Source: Craterostigma plantagineum (lineage: Eukaryota > Streptophyta > Magnoliopsida > Lamiales > Linderniaceae). Taken from it: a DNA stretch of 64,000 bases. The notes beneath the pieces are model-generated. The model saw only the letters and a list, made by a program, of their open reading frames with translations, searched no databases and was not told the origin of the DNA. The position numbers were made by a program, and so were the translations under genes. Positions 1 to 10,948 of this stretch are shown piece after piece (the first letter of the stretch is position 1; each line of letters starts with the position of its first letter). The stretch spans positions 10,682,001 through 10,746,000 of the forward strand of contig JAPQWV010000018.1 in assembly GCA_027422505.1 (NCBI GenBank). Reading direction: 5' to 3'.

Positions 1-1480
1 GGTTAAAATCTTTTATCGTGATGACAAAGTCAAAATTTTGCGATCGAAAACTAAATCGACACAAATAGGTTCTCAATTCAATTAAGTCTATTTGCGATCG
101 ACAAAGTTCTTCGACAGCTTTAAAACTTTAAAATACCCAGTTTCATTGAAACTCATTTTATCATCACAGATGGAAATTTTCCAACGATTTACGCTATATG
201 TTTCATCAAAAACCTCGAATCTGTCAAAATAACAGGCATTTAACTCAGAAAATCCAAGAAGCATGCCAAGATTTAGTGAAACAGTATACATTTAAATGGT
301 TTTTGAAGAACAGTCGAAAAATCTCAACTAAATATGCGAAAAACTACAGAATGGAAATGCAAATCAAGTTATAACATTCGCGATCGTTAACCGAATCGAA
401 TTTCTACCTAAATCAGACGATTTGAAGTGAAAAATTGAAAGATTTTTCAAGGATTGTGTAACGTCTGAGAAAATTTTGCGAGAGAGAATTTTTTTCTTTC
501 GATTAGGTTTTGCGTGAGAAAAAGTTTTTCGACTGACAAAAGTTAACTTTTATTAACTAGCATTAATTCAATATTGGGTTTGCGATTGGACGTTTTGCGA
601 TTAAATGGATCAGGCCCATTACTATTTGCGTTCGAGAAATTTTTGAAATCGAAAATTGCTCTCAATTCAAATTTATCGATCGCAAATTATCGCGGCCAAT
701 CAAAATTGTTCCCAACACTATTTACGATCGAGAAACTTATGATCGTGAATTAAGTCTTCTATCTAGTTTCTCGATAGTAAGTACTTCTAAAATTTTTCAG
801 ATTGACCCCTATTTAAAAATAAAACCTTTTGTAAGTCTCCCCTTTTAGTAATTAAAATAAATGCAATTAACTCCCTGTATTTTTCGTGTAGTAACGTCTA
901 GCTCCCCTGGCAGAAATTTAAAAATTTGTACCACTCAGAGATAAGCGTTAGTAATGATGGAGTTAATCAACAATTATTTTTGACAATTTTATCTTTGAAA
1001 TATTTGGTCTGCTCCTTTCTTTGTAGTGTCGCGTCTTGCTCCTTAATTTTGAAAGATATGAAATACTCAGAAAAAAAACGTCAAAAATATTTGGAGCTGA
1101 TCTACAAGTCCTATACTTGCTCCCCCTAAAATAATGCACACGAATTGATTAATTTTGCAAGCATATGAAATCAATTCAAGTCACGAGCACACAAATTTAC
1201 CAAGTAAGCATGTGTACATGGTCCCGAAAAGATGTACTTTAAAAATATTGTGTGAGGGTAGAAGCAGTGAAAAATTTATCGCATTTAAACAATTCAGTAC
1301 CAATGCAATCTAAAATTGCATTTAGAATGTGCGAAACACTAAAGAAATTCGCATTTATTCAACTCAACGCATATGAAACATAATATTTCATGTCAAAATG
1401 TGCGAATTTTATTATTTATTATTATATATATGTATATAATTTTTTTTTAATATGGGGTCAGATTATTTTGCTTCGATCAT
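1..1480. other. AT-rich non-coding retroelement-like DNA
   Basis: No supportable gene. Positions 1-830 are dense in GCGATCG and GATCGAGAAA-type words, the same composition as the copia leaders at 23,400-24,360 and 52,860-53,420. The word TTTCAGATTGACCC near 800 recurs near 24,335, so this is probably retroelement leader or spacer DNA. From 841 to 1,480 I see only AT-rich sequence and C/T-rich tracts such as CTCCCCCTAA near 1,120. Confidence 0.45.
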
Positions 1481-1841
1481 TCGTCACGCCTAAAATTTTA
1501 CGAGACATTTGGAAGAGGAAAATGCCGTCAAGTCATGTCATCAAACTAAAGTCCTAAGTCCATAGACTGGTCCATTTCGACAGCTCTCACCAGGTTCGCT
1601 CTTGCTTTCAATTAGCTATCTTGGCATTTTTATATTTTTATCACTCAAGTCAACACAAGCAATTTTATGTCAATTTACCTGTGATCGAGGCATTTTTAAT
1701 CATTTCACCTAAGCGAGAGACCGTCTATGTGGAATCAAAGGGTTGTAAGGGTTATAATTTGGCTTGGACTTAGACGGAAGGAATTTAAAGGAAAGTGAGC
1801 TTATCTCTTCATCGTCTTCCAATCCTACGTCCGTCTCCCTT

Positions 1842-1941
1842 TTTTTTTCGGCGTCATTCTTCTTTTCAATCTTTCCTCCTTCTTTTTATTTTAAGAACCA
1901 TCCCTTTTTATGTTATGCTCAAGCTGAAGCTCCGCTTCTCC
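1842..1941 (-). repeat. Left part of the probable 3' LTR of copia element B
   Basis: The T/C-rich stretch and the word GCTCAAGCTGAAGCTCCGC match 40,811-40,930, where the sequence runs on without a break into ATGAGGCT. Here it is interrupted by element A and resumes at 15,625. Where the LTR starts to the left (between about 1,480 and 1,840) I could not fix; 1,481-1,841 holds no gene. Confidence 0.55.
1937..1941. other. Target-site duplication of element A, left copy
   Basis: TCTCC directly abuts the TGTTGG LTR end at 1,942. The same five bases follow the other LTR at 15,625-15,629. Confidence 0.85.
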
Positions 1942-2238
1942 TGTTGGTCCCGAAATGCACCAAACAAGGAATCAAAGAGTCTAAATGGAATGAAGAAGGG
2001 AGAGTTTCTCACCTTTGAGTGTGTGTAGTGTGTGAAAATAAGAGTAAGCCTTTTTATCTTTGATTACCATTCAAAGTGAGTTGGTAAAACCTTATATACC
2101 ACATTAACCCTAGGTATATTAAGGCCCAATCACTAATAATACAAAAATTACTATCTAGTCCAAAGCCCAAGCTAAAGATAATTACATAATTAATCCCAAG
2201 ACTTAAACTATTGACACAACCAATTAAATATCCTAACA
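1942..2238 (-). repeat. Element A 3' LTR
   Basis: 297 bp, ending TG...CA. It differs from the copy at 15,328-15,624 at a single position (T versus G in AAAGAGT/GCTAAA). A minus-strand TATA-like box (TATATAA) lies at 2,092-2,098. Confidence 0.95.
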
Positions 2239-2249
2239 ATCTCCCCTTT
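2239..2249 (-). promoter_or_regulatory. Element A polypurine tract
   Basis: Read on the minus strand, AAAGGGGAGAT immediately precedes the 3' LTR. This is the expected plus-strand priming site for reverse transcription. Confidence 0.85.
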
Positions 2250-2295
2250 GTGTCAATTGTTGGGAGTCTTGAGTCTTGGGCGTTGGGATGGTGGA

Positions 2296-2871
2296 TTACC
2301 GTGTGAGTGTTTCGCGAAGCCCTAGCTTGAACTCGAAGGCGCGGAGATTCCTTCGAAGAACCATTCTATCAGCTATAGCGTCAATGAGCTTCGCGAACTT
2401 GGATCGGCAGAGGGGATCTTCTTCTGAAAGTATGCGGCAGATCTTCATTAGTTTGTCTTGGATGATGGTGAGCGTTCCATCCGAGAACTTTGCCACTTCA
2501 GAGCAGCGCAGCATCCTCATCTTTCCCTTATAGTTCGAGTAGACGACCGCCGGATCGTCTCCGTCGATCACATCGCCCTCTCGATAGTCGTCCGCGTTTT
2601 TGAAAGATGGGCGAGTCAGATTCACCTTCTTTAGGTTGTGCTCCACCGCCATCTGCAGATCATGGGTGGCGAAGAATCTGACCTGTCGGAGCATGTGGCG
2701 TTTGATAGCCACATATCCCATGGTGACCGGTTCAGCACGTATGAGATGTCCAGAACTTCTGAGGACGAGTCTGAACTGCTTCATGGATTCCAGCATGCTG
2801 TACAGGTCGCCCAGGCGCAGAAACTTGAAGTCCGCCTCACTGACTTCACAGTAGCTCTCATCTTGCCTCAT
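2296..2871 (-). CDS. Element A extra 3' ORF, C-terminal block (191 aa)
   Basis: It opens with its ATG overlapping the stop of the preceding frame (TAATG at 2,869-2,873). A reading frame just upstream (about 2,872-2,940) continues sensibly into this one, so it is probably the C-terminal end of one long protein broken by a 1-nt shift. It is basic and mainly helical in appearance, with a block DLQMAVEHNLKKVNL and later KFSDGTL. That arrangement resembles a segment I recall downstream of pol in retroelement gene models of other plants. I see no signal peptide, membrane segment or known catalytic motif. Its last codons lie about 60 bp from the PPT. Function unknown; it belongs to the retroelement rather than the host. 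Confidence 0.6.
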   Translation of the reverse strand: MRQDESYCEVSEADFKFLRLGDLYSMLESMKQFRLVLRSSGHLIRAEPVTMGYVAIKRHMLRQVRFFATHDLQMAVEHNLKKVNLTRPSFKNADDYREGDVIDGDDPAVVYSNYKGKMRMLRCSEVAKFSDGTLTIIQDKLMKICRILSEEDPLCRSKFAKLIDAIADRMVLRRNLRAFEFKLGLRETLTR

Positions 2872-4781
2872 TACCGTGAATACTGGGTAATGGACAGGTC
2901 CTTTGGATCTTGGCGAAGGTCAGTGACTTTGCAGATGGGGGCCCGACTCATTTCCTGAGCGATGTTTTCCTCATCGGATAGCGTCCTATTTGTGCATTTG
3001 TGGCACAGAAGGCTCCATCGATAGAGTTGCTTCTTTCTCTCGCTCCAACTTTGGATGTTCATCAGCTCATACTCGTCGAAGGTGGTGATGATCTGCTCCT
3101 TGCGTCGCCAGATCCTCTTCCTGATCTCTTCTTGAAACGGTGCGGTGATCTTTTTGTTTTCCCACGGTGCTTCCGGTATATCCACCGTGGGTGCATCCGT
3201 TTGAGCAGCAGGGGCCTCAGTTTGCTGCGCTTGGAATTGCAGGATGTCCTCAAGCTCGGCCGGTTCAGCGTCGTACTCCTCTCCGTCCTCGTTGTCTGCT
3301 GTGTTGATCAGCGTTAGTGAGGCTTCCATTAGCAGACGTCGAGCGTTTTCCACCAGCTTCCTGGCTGCTACTGCATCGATGGGTGTGTACAGCCATTCAT
3401 CGTTGAAGATGTAGGCTTCGATCTCGTTCTGTGCGCAGTAGACGTCCTCGGGAGCTATGTTGGGGTCGGTGTTGAGAGGAGTGTCGCTGTGTGGTGGCGA
3501 GGGCGTTGTTTCGGAGGAGTTTGTGGATTGTGGGGATGGTTGTGGTGGAGATTCAGGTAGTTCAGTTGATGAGATGGTTTTGGCGAGGATGATTTGGGTA
3601 ACGGGTGGTATAGATGTGGTGGTGGCCTCTAATGTCGATGTGACAGTTAGAGGTTTTGTGTTGGTGGGTGGAGACGGTGTGGAGATGGTCTCTAACGCCG
3701 ATGTGACGATTAGAGTTTCGGAGACGGTGATGGGTAGTGGTGAGGGTGATTTGGTTAATGACTCGGGGTTAATGGGATGGGATTTTTGGCTAGTGGGGTG
3801 TGAGGTTTCTGTTGCGGGTGTCGTTTCAGGTCCAGAGGAGGAGATCGGCGTCGATTGTATGAGTCCTTGAGATTGTGCGCCTAGCTGCCTATTTATCTCC
3901 CCCTCGCGGCGATCTTGATCATCGTCTTGATCGTCGCGCCTGATCCCGCTAGTCTCGCCTTGAGCGCGGCAAGACAATGGTTGCGTCATTATCTTCTTCA
4001 TCTGCTGTTCCTCCTCGTCAAGTTCCGTCATTGACTCGAAGCGAGCTCTGAGGATGTAGAAGAGCTCCTTGGCGGAAATGGAGGAGAGAACAGCTTCTGC
4101 GTCCTCATTTTGCTTTGGTGGTGGCGTCTCCGGGGCCACACCTTTGCCTTTATCGACCGTGGACGCTTCGAGACGCGCGTAGACTTTATCTAAAATTGAC
4201 GCCTCAAGAGTCTTTGCAAACTCTTGAAGACGTGTCTCTAGCGCTGTCTCGGTGACGAATTGGGGTAAAGTAACCAGGTTGGAATCACGGAGAAATCCAA
4301 CTGACACCGACTCGGTGAATATCGCCGATCGGCCGCCCGTTTGCACAGGTCTGGAAAAGACGGGGTCACTCAGACTTCCCGTTAGCATCGTCGATGAGAC
4401 AGACTCAATCGAATGATGGCCTAGGCTCACGGTTGTTGTGATGTTGGCCGTGCTAGGTCTTCCGCTCTCAGTCACAGAGACATCAGCGAGCGTTCTGACA
4501 GAGTCACGAAGACTCTGTGGTGCGGTAAGAGGTGTATGTGTCCTAGAAATGGGAGAAATTATGGGGAGTGAGGGCACTAGACTCGATGTGCCTGAAGAGG
4601 ATGCAGTCTGAGGCGAGAGACTGCTTGTTTCAACATCGATCACCTCCAAGTGGGATGTCGATGGTATAAGTGGCTCCTCGTGCAATGAAATATCTTCCTG
4701 TAGAGAGGAAGATAAGTGGATTGGTGGGGACGTTTGCGTGGTTGAGCCAGATGCCACGACTTCTACTCGGGAGGTGAACAC
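2871..4781 (-). CDS. Element A extra 3' ORF, middle Ser/Thr/Pro-rich block (636 aa)
   Basis: A long open frame in the env position of a Sirevirus-like element. Residues ~1-190 are rich in S, T and P. About 190-300 is charged and probably helical (VSSISAKELFYILRARFES), followed by an acidic/basic patch with DDQDDDQDRREGE. About 310-450 is again a low-complexity P/S/T linker. About 450-630 is a more ordered C-terminal part with several W and a KCTNRT segment. No signal peptide, hydrophobic fusion peptide or membrane anchor is visible, so calling it an envelope gene is not supported. It is separated from the frames on both sides by frame changes, so it is probably the middle of a ~1,200-aa protein. 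Confidence 0.6.
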   Translation of the reverse strand: MFTSRVEVVASGSTTQTSPPIHLSSSLQEDISLHEEPLIPSTSHLEVIDVETSSLSPQTASSSGTSSLVPSLPIISPISRTHTPLTAPQSLRDSVRTLADVSVTESGRPSTANITTTVSLGHHSIESVSSTMLTGSLSDPVFSRPVQTGGRSAIFTESVSVGFLRDSNLVTLPQFVTETALETRLQEFAKTLEASILDKVYARLEASTVDKGKGVAPETPPPKQNEDAEAVLSSISAKELFYILRARFESMTELDEEEQQMKKIMTQPLSCRAQGETSGIRRDDQDDDQDRREGEINRQLGAQSQGLIQSTPISSSGPETTPATETSHPTSQKSHPINPESLTKSPSPLPITVSETLIVTSALETISTPSPPTNTKPLTVTSTLEATTTSIPPVTQIILAKTISSTELPESPPQPSPQSTNSSETTPSPPHSDTPLNTDPNIAPEDVYCAQNEIEAYIFNDEWLYTPIDAVAARKLVENARRLLMEASLTLINTADNEDGEEYDAEPAELEDILQFQAQQTEAPAAQTDAPTVDIPEAPWENKKITAPFQEEIRKRIWRRKEQIITTFDEYELMNIQSWSERKKQLYRWSLLCHKCTNRTLSDEENIAQEMSRAPICKVTDLRQDPKDLSITQYSR

Positions 4782-4813
4782 ATCACCTCCTGTACCTAAT
4801 GGTTCGGCTCGGC

Positions 4814-6003
4814 TTATTTGTGGCTGAGGAGTCGATCGTGTTTTTGTTTCGATCGACGCTCCGTGGGACGGCTTACGTCATCCTTACGCGCCCGTTTTTT
4901 CGGAACGCGGGTGGAAGAGGATGCGGCGTGACTTGATGACTCTTTGGTGGCGGTGGTGGGGGTTTGGCTAGTCCCGAGGTTAGGAGCAGGGGGGTTTATC
5001 TGCTCCGTAGGGACAGTGGAGAGAGGGTGCGGGGGGATGCGGTTGAGGGGTATTCTTGGACGTGCGGGTTGGTCTGGTCGGCGTAGGCGAGCACGTCGTC
5101 CAGAATCACCATTGCGTGTCGATCCTTCGCCGGTGTGTTCTTCTTGGCGAACTTCTCGACAGTTGGGATTTGGAAGTGCTCTGCTGCCGGACGGATGCGG
5201 ATGTTGGTTGTGTGCAGGCGGAAGTGCTTGATCAGAGCTGGGAGCCATCGCATGTATGGGACGAAGCGGTTCGGGACTCCCTTGGCGACTTCCCGGTCGC
5301 GTCGCTGGATCATTGAGACTAGGTCCACCCAGATGATGTCGGCGTAGTTGTATTTGCGGTTGTGAGCGATGCCGGTCATGATTGTGAGGATTTGAATGTT
5401 TCCGCAGTCCTGACCAGCATGTTTTCCTGACATACACTTGTTCACCAGCAGGTACAGTGTCCGCCAGGGTTGTGGTAGATTGCGGGTGGTGACTTCACTG
5501 AGGACAAGTGGGCCTTTCTTCTTCTTGGTATCTGGTTGATAGCCCAGTCTGTCTATGTCTTCAATGAGTTGGTCGTGTGTTGGTGGTGGATCGTAGGGTG
5601 AGTAGACCGGGAGTTGAAGAACATCTTGGAGTATTTTGGGTGTGAGGACCACCGTTTCTTGATCGATATGGGCGGATAATGTCTTGGCAAGGCGCATTGG
5701 TCCAGCTATCTGCAGCGTATGCCAGAATTGTTGAAGGTACACCTGTGCTTCTGGTTCGCCATGAGTGAGGGCGTGGCGAAGTGGGTGCCCTTTGAGAATT
5801 TCTATGATAACGGGGGCATCGCACCGAAAACTGTTCAAGTCCACCATATAGTTGTTGGGAATCAGGGCCGCCCATTGACTTAGTGGGAAGATCTCTTCGG
5901 GTGGTGGGACATAAGTGCGCGTGTGGAGTTCGATGCGAGCAACCTCTCTTTGAATGGCAGCCGCCTCAAGTGCTTCAAGTGTATTTTGATCCTTGTCAGT
6001 CAT
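4814..6003 (-). CDS. Element A extra 3' ORF, N-terminal domain (335 aa at 4,996-6,003, tail in another frame to 4,814)
   Basis: Starts at ATG 6,003, the first good start after the 1.6-kb spacer downstream of RNase H. The 335-aa frame contains a folded-looking domain: LNSFRCDAP near residue 57, QQFWHTLQ near 90, LPQPWRTLYLLVNKCMSG near 180, then NYADIIW. I recognise this arrangement from retroelement-associated hypothetical proteins in dicots, recalled from memory rather than searched. Near 4,996 the frame ends. A second frame (5,437-4,814) carries a plausible continuation, P/S-rich and ending in a strongly basic, nuclear-localisation-like tail (RVPKKRARKDD), so one shift lies between about 5,150 and 5,000. 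No envelope hallmarks. Role unknown. Confidence 0.6.
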
Positions 6004-7617
6004 ATCTGTGCTATACAGTAATCGTAATAAGATTAGTACTGACTAAGTCACGAAAATGATAAAAATAGACATAGAATTGCCCAAGATTATATATAAGAAA
6101 ATTTTCACATTTTGCGTAAATTTAGCAAGTATGGAAAATTTCGCAAGTTAAGAAATCTCGCACGTTGTCAAAATTTTCGTAGGTAATGAGGAGAAATTCG
6201 CAACTTATCTTTGTTTCAAGGAATTTTCTCATGTTTCAAGGAAATTCGCACTTAGCATATAATGAAAGTTTCGCACGTTGATGTGTTTTCTCATTCAGAG
6301 TGAATTTTCGCATGCATCTAGCTGTAATGAAATTTTCGCACTCAGCCTATAATGAATTTTCGCACTTAGCATATAATGAAAATTCGCACGTTGATGTGTT
6401 TTCTCATTCAGAGTGAATTTTCGCATGCATCTAGCTGTAATGAAATTTTCGCACTCAGCATATAATGAATTTTCGCACTTAAGGAAAAACTTCGCAGGTT
6501 ATGGAAGTTTCGCGGATTGAAAAAATTTGTTCACTGTAGATGCGAGAAAAGTGAAAATGCGAAAATCTGGATTATGAAGTGAAGTATATGAAATTTTCGC
6601 GGGAGTTCACTTGCTGTAGCAGCGAAATTTTAACATATGTAAATTCTCGTATGTAACTTCCTCAGATAAAATTTCGCGAGACCTCACTCACTGTAGTCCA
6701 AGAATTTTCTCGGGTAAAATAAAAGTTTCGCGGGGCCTATCTAACTGTAGCAGCGAATTTTAACAATTAAAGCAATTTTTCTGAGAATTTTCGCGGTGAA
6801 GAACACAGTTGAAAAAGTGCGAGACAGCGCAATCAATTTTTTGCCTTAGACCTACTCAAATCTTAACCAAAATGCAATAATTTGGACTCAATCGACTCGT
6901 AATAGGATGGGAAATACATATTTGTTGGATTTAAACATTAAAAGCCTAATATTCGTTCGATTCAGAACCGAGAAAGTTTTAACCCTAACCAAGCAGGTTT
7001 AATCAAAACGGGCAAAACAGGGTAAAATCGAACAGAAATTGGGTTATTTAAGTTGTATTCATACCGAAAAGCTGATTTGCGATGGTGGAGTTAGCAGGAA
7101 ACGAAGTTTGAATGCAGATTTGACGATGACGAAGATGCGGGGAGTTGCGAATTTTTTGAAAGAGGGGTTGCGAATTTTTGAATTTTCTCGGGATTTTTAG
7201 GAAAGCGAAAAACGTTAAGGGTTTTGGGGTTTTACGATTGTAGACACTGTACATGCGAAATTTTTGAGTAAATGGGCCGAAATTTCGCGGGCTTGGTAAA
7301 AATTCAGCGTAGCTGAATTTCGCGGACTTGGACCCAATTTTGACTTATTTTGGGTTGAAATTTGAAATTCACCCCAAATGTTTTGATCGGTCCGATTTTG
7401 ACTCCCCCTTAATCGTAAAACTTCCCGTTCTAAATAATGAAATATCAGACGCTCCCCTTAATCGAAAAACTCCCGTTTTAAATAATGAAATATCAGACGC
7501 TCCCCCTTAATCTAAAAACTCCCCCTCAACAGACATAATCCAGAAGACACATAGACAATGAAGTGAAGTGAAAATGAAATATGTACATTTCATCAAAGTT
7601 CATGTAGGGTCGATTGA
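6004..7617. other. Element A spacer between RNase H and the extra ORF
   Basis: No coding potential. It is AT-rich with very many copies of TTTCGC and AATTTTCGCA words, some arranged in tandem (6,255-6,481). At the RNase H-proximal end (7,400-7,530) C-rich CTCCCCCTTAAT words recur three times, PPT-like when read on the minus strand. The same TTTCGCGG/TTCTCGG style of sequence fills the 5' leader at 14,200-14,880. Confidence 0.6.
6255..6481. repeat. Two-copy tandem repeat, ~114-bp unit
   Basis: Units 6,255-6,368 and 6,369-6,481 both begin GCATATAATGAAA and end TTTCGCACTTA, with a few differences. Each unit contains several TTTCGCA words. Confidence 0.85.
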
Positions 7618-9179
7618 TCACAACTGAATATTCAACATACCCAACATAGTCACTAGGTGTTGGAATCGTTTGACATCCAACGGTTTTGTGAAAATGTCGA
7701 CCAGTTGATCTTCAGTTGTGATGTAGTGCAACTCAATCGTGCCTTGCTCGACATGTTCTTTGATGAAGTGATGACGAATATCTATGTGTTTTGTTCTTGA
7801 GTGATGTACAGGATTGCTCGTCATCGCGATGGCACTTTTTGAGTCACAATAGATGGGAATTTTATCAATATGTAAATTAAAATCTCGTAGTTGGGTTCTC
7901 ATCCACAAAAGCTGTGAGCAGCAACTAGCGGCGGCGACATATTCTGCCTCCGTCGACGAAGTTGAGACACAGTTTTGTTTTCGAGACGACCAACTTACGA
8001 GTTTACCGCCCAAGAAGTGTGCAGCTCCAGAGGTGCTTTTTCGGTCCATCTTGCATCCTGCATAATCCGAGTCGGAGAATCCAACCAATTTGAAGTCCGA
8101 TAGAGTGGGGTACCACAAACCCAGATTGGATGTTCCCTTGAGATAGCGGAGAATCCTTTTGACAGCAGTGAGATGGGATTCCTTTGGTGTGGCCTGAAAA
8201 CGAGCGCAGATTCCTGTCGAGAGGACGATATCGGTCGACTAGCAGTAAGGTACAGAAGAGATCCTATTATCCCTCGATAAACGGTTTGGTCAACGGGAAC
8301 ACCAGATGGGTCCGCGTCGGGTCGGCCAGAGGGTGCATAGGTGTAGCAGCAGTCTTAGCATCCTCATTCCATACTTCTCGAGGATGTCATGGATGTATTT
8401 GGACTGATTGATGAAGATTCGTTGGGAGTTGCTTTACTTGAAGACCAAGAAAGAAATTCAGTTCACCCATCATACTCATTTCGAATTTCTCTTTCATCAA
8501 TTCTGCGAACTCTTCGCACAGTTGAGGTTTAGTCGATCCAAAAATGATGTCATCGACATAAATCTGTACAATCATGATGTCCGGGTCACTCCGCTTTGTG
8601 AAGAGAGTTGTATCCAGAGATCTTTCTTGAATCCAGACTGAACAAGGAAATCTGAAAGGACGTCATACCAAGCTCGGGGAGCCTGTTTTAGTCCATAGAG
8701 GGCCTTGTAGAGTCGATAAACGTGATGAGGAAACTCTTCGCTCAAGAACCCTTCAGGTTGATCAACGTACACTTCTTCTTTGAGAAATCCATTCAGAAAT
8801 GCAGTCTTTACGTCCATTTGGTAGACTTTGAAGTTCTTGTGAGCAGCAAAGGCAAGGAACATTCGTATGGCTTCGATCCTGGCAACTGGGGCGAAAGTTT
8901 CATCGTAGTCGATCCCTTCTTGTTGGTTGTACCCCTTAGCCACTAGTCTTGCTTTATTGCGAATAACAACACCATCTTCATCCTTTTTGTTCTCAAAGAT
9001 CCATTTGTGCCGATAATGGATCTATTGTGAGGTCGTGGTACGAGTTCCCAAACTTGTAAGCGTTCAAACTGATTTATTTCCTCCTGCATTGCAATCAGCC
9101 AATCAGGATCGTTGAGAGCTTCTGCTACTCGTGATGGTTCGACTTGACTGAGATAGCAAGCAAACAAACTTTCATTCAT
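7618..9179 (-). pseudogene. Element A reverse transcriptase-RNase H, frameshifted
   Basis: Copia pol C-terminal half. In order: the RT N-terminus ([13 protein letters not shown]) at 9,179-8,943; RT palm with [11 protein letters not shown] and [12 protein letters not shown] at 8,943-8,572; the catalytic [10 protein letters not shown] at about 8,560, in the frame 8,575-8,387; then RNase H at 8,118-7,618, with SDSDYAGC, TEAEYVAAA, CDSKSA and the terminal VDIFTKPL. These lie in different frames, with shifts near 8,960, 8,600 and 8,390. The section 8,387-8,118 is open in no single frame. Catalytic residues are present, so loss of function comes from indels rather than active-site mutation. Confidence 0.85.
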
Positions 9180-9976
9180 CGTAGCCGAACGTGTCGAAAC
9201 ACCGGATGTGGGATCCCCAATAATCTGATTGGTAGGGTGAGAGCGAGCCCAAGTGGTACGTTGGTTTGTGAGGAGCTGGCCGCATTTGTGTCTATTTGAA
9301 ACTCATTAGGTTGGGGCCCGGTGTCCGAAGAAGAGATCTCAATTGTATTAAATTGAGAGGGTTCTGCGTCAGAGTCAGCAATATTCCCAGGGTTGGGTAG
9401 TATGTCGTCTTCGTTGAGATTGAGTGCATTCAAGTTTGGAGGGATGACGTTATTGACGGTAGCTGGTGGTGTAGGTGGAGTGGGTGCAGCAGTAGGTTGA
9501 GTGGTGGCGACGGGAGTCCTAGGAACTGGGTAGAAGTACTCGAAGAGCAGATCAAGATCTAGTTCACCACAATTGCCCTCAGATGAGGAAGTTCCCGCCG
9601 TTGAAGGTTGACCTTTTGTCAACGTCTGTAGAAGACCTGGTTCTGGACTGATATGGCCAGAAGCTGTGAGATCGCCTTCGCTTTCGTCAAAAGTGACATT
9701 CGTGCTTTCTATTACTGACCGTTTCTCCTTCAGATAGACTCTGTATGCCTTTGAGTTTAGTGAGTATCCAACAAAGATGCCTTCAAGAGCTTTTGGATCA
9801 AGCTTCCCAAGATGTTGACGATCATTGGCCACAAAACATCGGCAACCGAAGGCCCTTAGATAAGATATATCGGGGATACGACGGTTATTCAGCATCTCGT
9901 ATGGGGTGCGGTTGAATCTCTTGTGGATGGAAGCCCGGTTCTGTGTGTAGCAAGCCGTTTGAATAGCTTCGCCCAA
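9176..9976 (-). pseudogene. Element A integrase C-terminus and integrase-RT linker (266 aa)
   Basis: Begins in the integrase region after the catalytic core and includes the copia-typical FGCRCFVAND and GIFVGYS motifs. A P/S/T-rich variable linker then joins integrase to RT. It is out of frame with the integrase core upstream (shift near 9,980), and its end overlaps the start of the RT frame, so the polyprotein is broken on both sides. Confidence 0.8.
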
Positions 9977-10944
9977 AGAGAATGAGGAAGTCTGGATTGT
10001 ATGAGAAGAGTCCTAGCTGCTTCAACTAGTGTCCTGTTCTTGCGCTCAACAACACCATTCTGTTCCGGTGTCTTCACAGCTGAGAACTGTTGAGTGATGC
10101 CCTGAGTGGCATAGAAATCACTGAGCTTTTTGTTCTTAAACTCAGTTCCGTTGTCAGTTCTGATAATCCGAACCTTCTGTCGATGAAAAGTTTGGGACGT
10201 AACAACAAACTCAATGATTATATCAGGAACTTCATCCTTTGTGCGAATGAGTTTCGTCCACGTGTAGCGTGAAAAATCGTCGACTATCACCAGAATATAC
10301 CGTCTTCCTCCGAGTGTGGCCGTAGGCATTGGGCCACATAGATCCATATGTAAGAGCTCGAGGATGAGCTTAGAGGACGGTGTTTCCTTAGAGACATGAG
10401 ACGATCGCTTCATCTTTCCCAATTCACAGGCAGAGCAGAGCTGTTCCTTATGATATGTCAGTTGGGGTAGACCGTTGACGAGTTTATTCTGACGCAGTTT
10501 GTTGATGGTCTTGAAATTGAGATGTGAAAGACGTCGGTGCCATAAATCATTCAACTTGGGTGCGGCTCGAGAGAGAAGGCATATTGGTCGAGAGGTCGTA
10601 AGGTTGAGTACATAGAGGTGGGACGTGCGCGTTCCAGAAAGAAGAGATTGTCCTGAGGCATCTATAATGCTGCAGATGTCAGATTCGAAGAGAACCTTGT
10701 ATCCTTTGTCGCAGAATCGACCAATGCTGAAGAGATTGTAGCTCAAACCCTCGACATAGGAGATGCCCTTGATTGTCAGTTTATCGTGCACGAGATCGCC
10801 AGTTCCTAGAATCGGCGCCATTTGACTGTTTCCGAAGGAGACCCTTCCGAGATAGCGCTCGGTGAAGTTGCTCAATAGCTCCTTATTCCCTGTCATGTGT
10901 GTGGAGCAACCTGAGTCTAGATACCACACATGACAGACCTGCAA
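9889..10944 (-). CDS. Element A aspartic protease, GAG-pre-integrase and integrase core (351 aa)
   Basis: Residues ~6-20 hold the protease active-site region WYLDSGCSTHMTG, with the catalytic Asp intact. About 130-180 is the GAG-pre-integrase HHCC zinc-binding domain (LWHRRLSHLN and CSACELGKMKR). About 195-315 is the DDE integrase core: MDLCGPM, then RTDNGTEF, then GVVERKNRT. The frame is lost just after the core, near 9,980, where it runs into an unrelated frame; the real continuation is the segment beginning at 9,976. As is usual in copia, no separate start codon is needed, because this is a polyprotein segment. Confidence 0.85.
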   Translation of the reverse strand: MQVCHVWYLDSGCSTHMTGNKELLSNFTERYLGRVSFGNSQMAPILGTGDLVHDKLTIKGISYVEGLSYNLFSIGRFCDKGYKVLFESDICSIIDASGQSLLSGTRTSHLYVLNLTTSRPICLLSRAAPKLNDLWHRRLSHLNFKTINKLRQNKLVNGLPQLTYHKEQLCSACELGKMKRSSHVSKETPSSKLILELLHMDLCGPMPTATLGGRRYILVIVDDFSRYTWTKLIRTKDEVPDIIIEFVVTSQTFHRQKVRIIRTDNGTEFKNKKLSDFYATQGITQQFSAVKTPEQNGVVERKNRTLVEAARTLLIQSRLPHSLWAKLFKRLATHRTGLPSTRDSTAPHTRC

Positions 10945-10948
10945 ACAT

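Noticed and set aside
1764..2028. 84-aa and 77-aa frames near the left edge of element A
   Set aside because: They run across the LTR boundary of element A and T/C-rich low-complexity sequence.
2296..6003. Envelope glycoprotein gene in element A
   Set aside because: No signal peptide, hydrophobic anchor or cysteine pattern; only its position is env-like.
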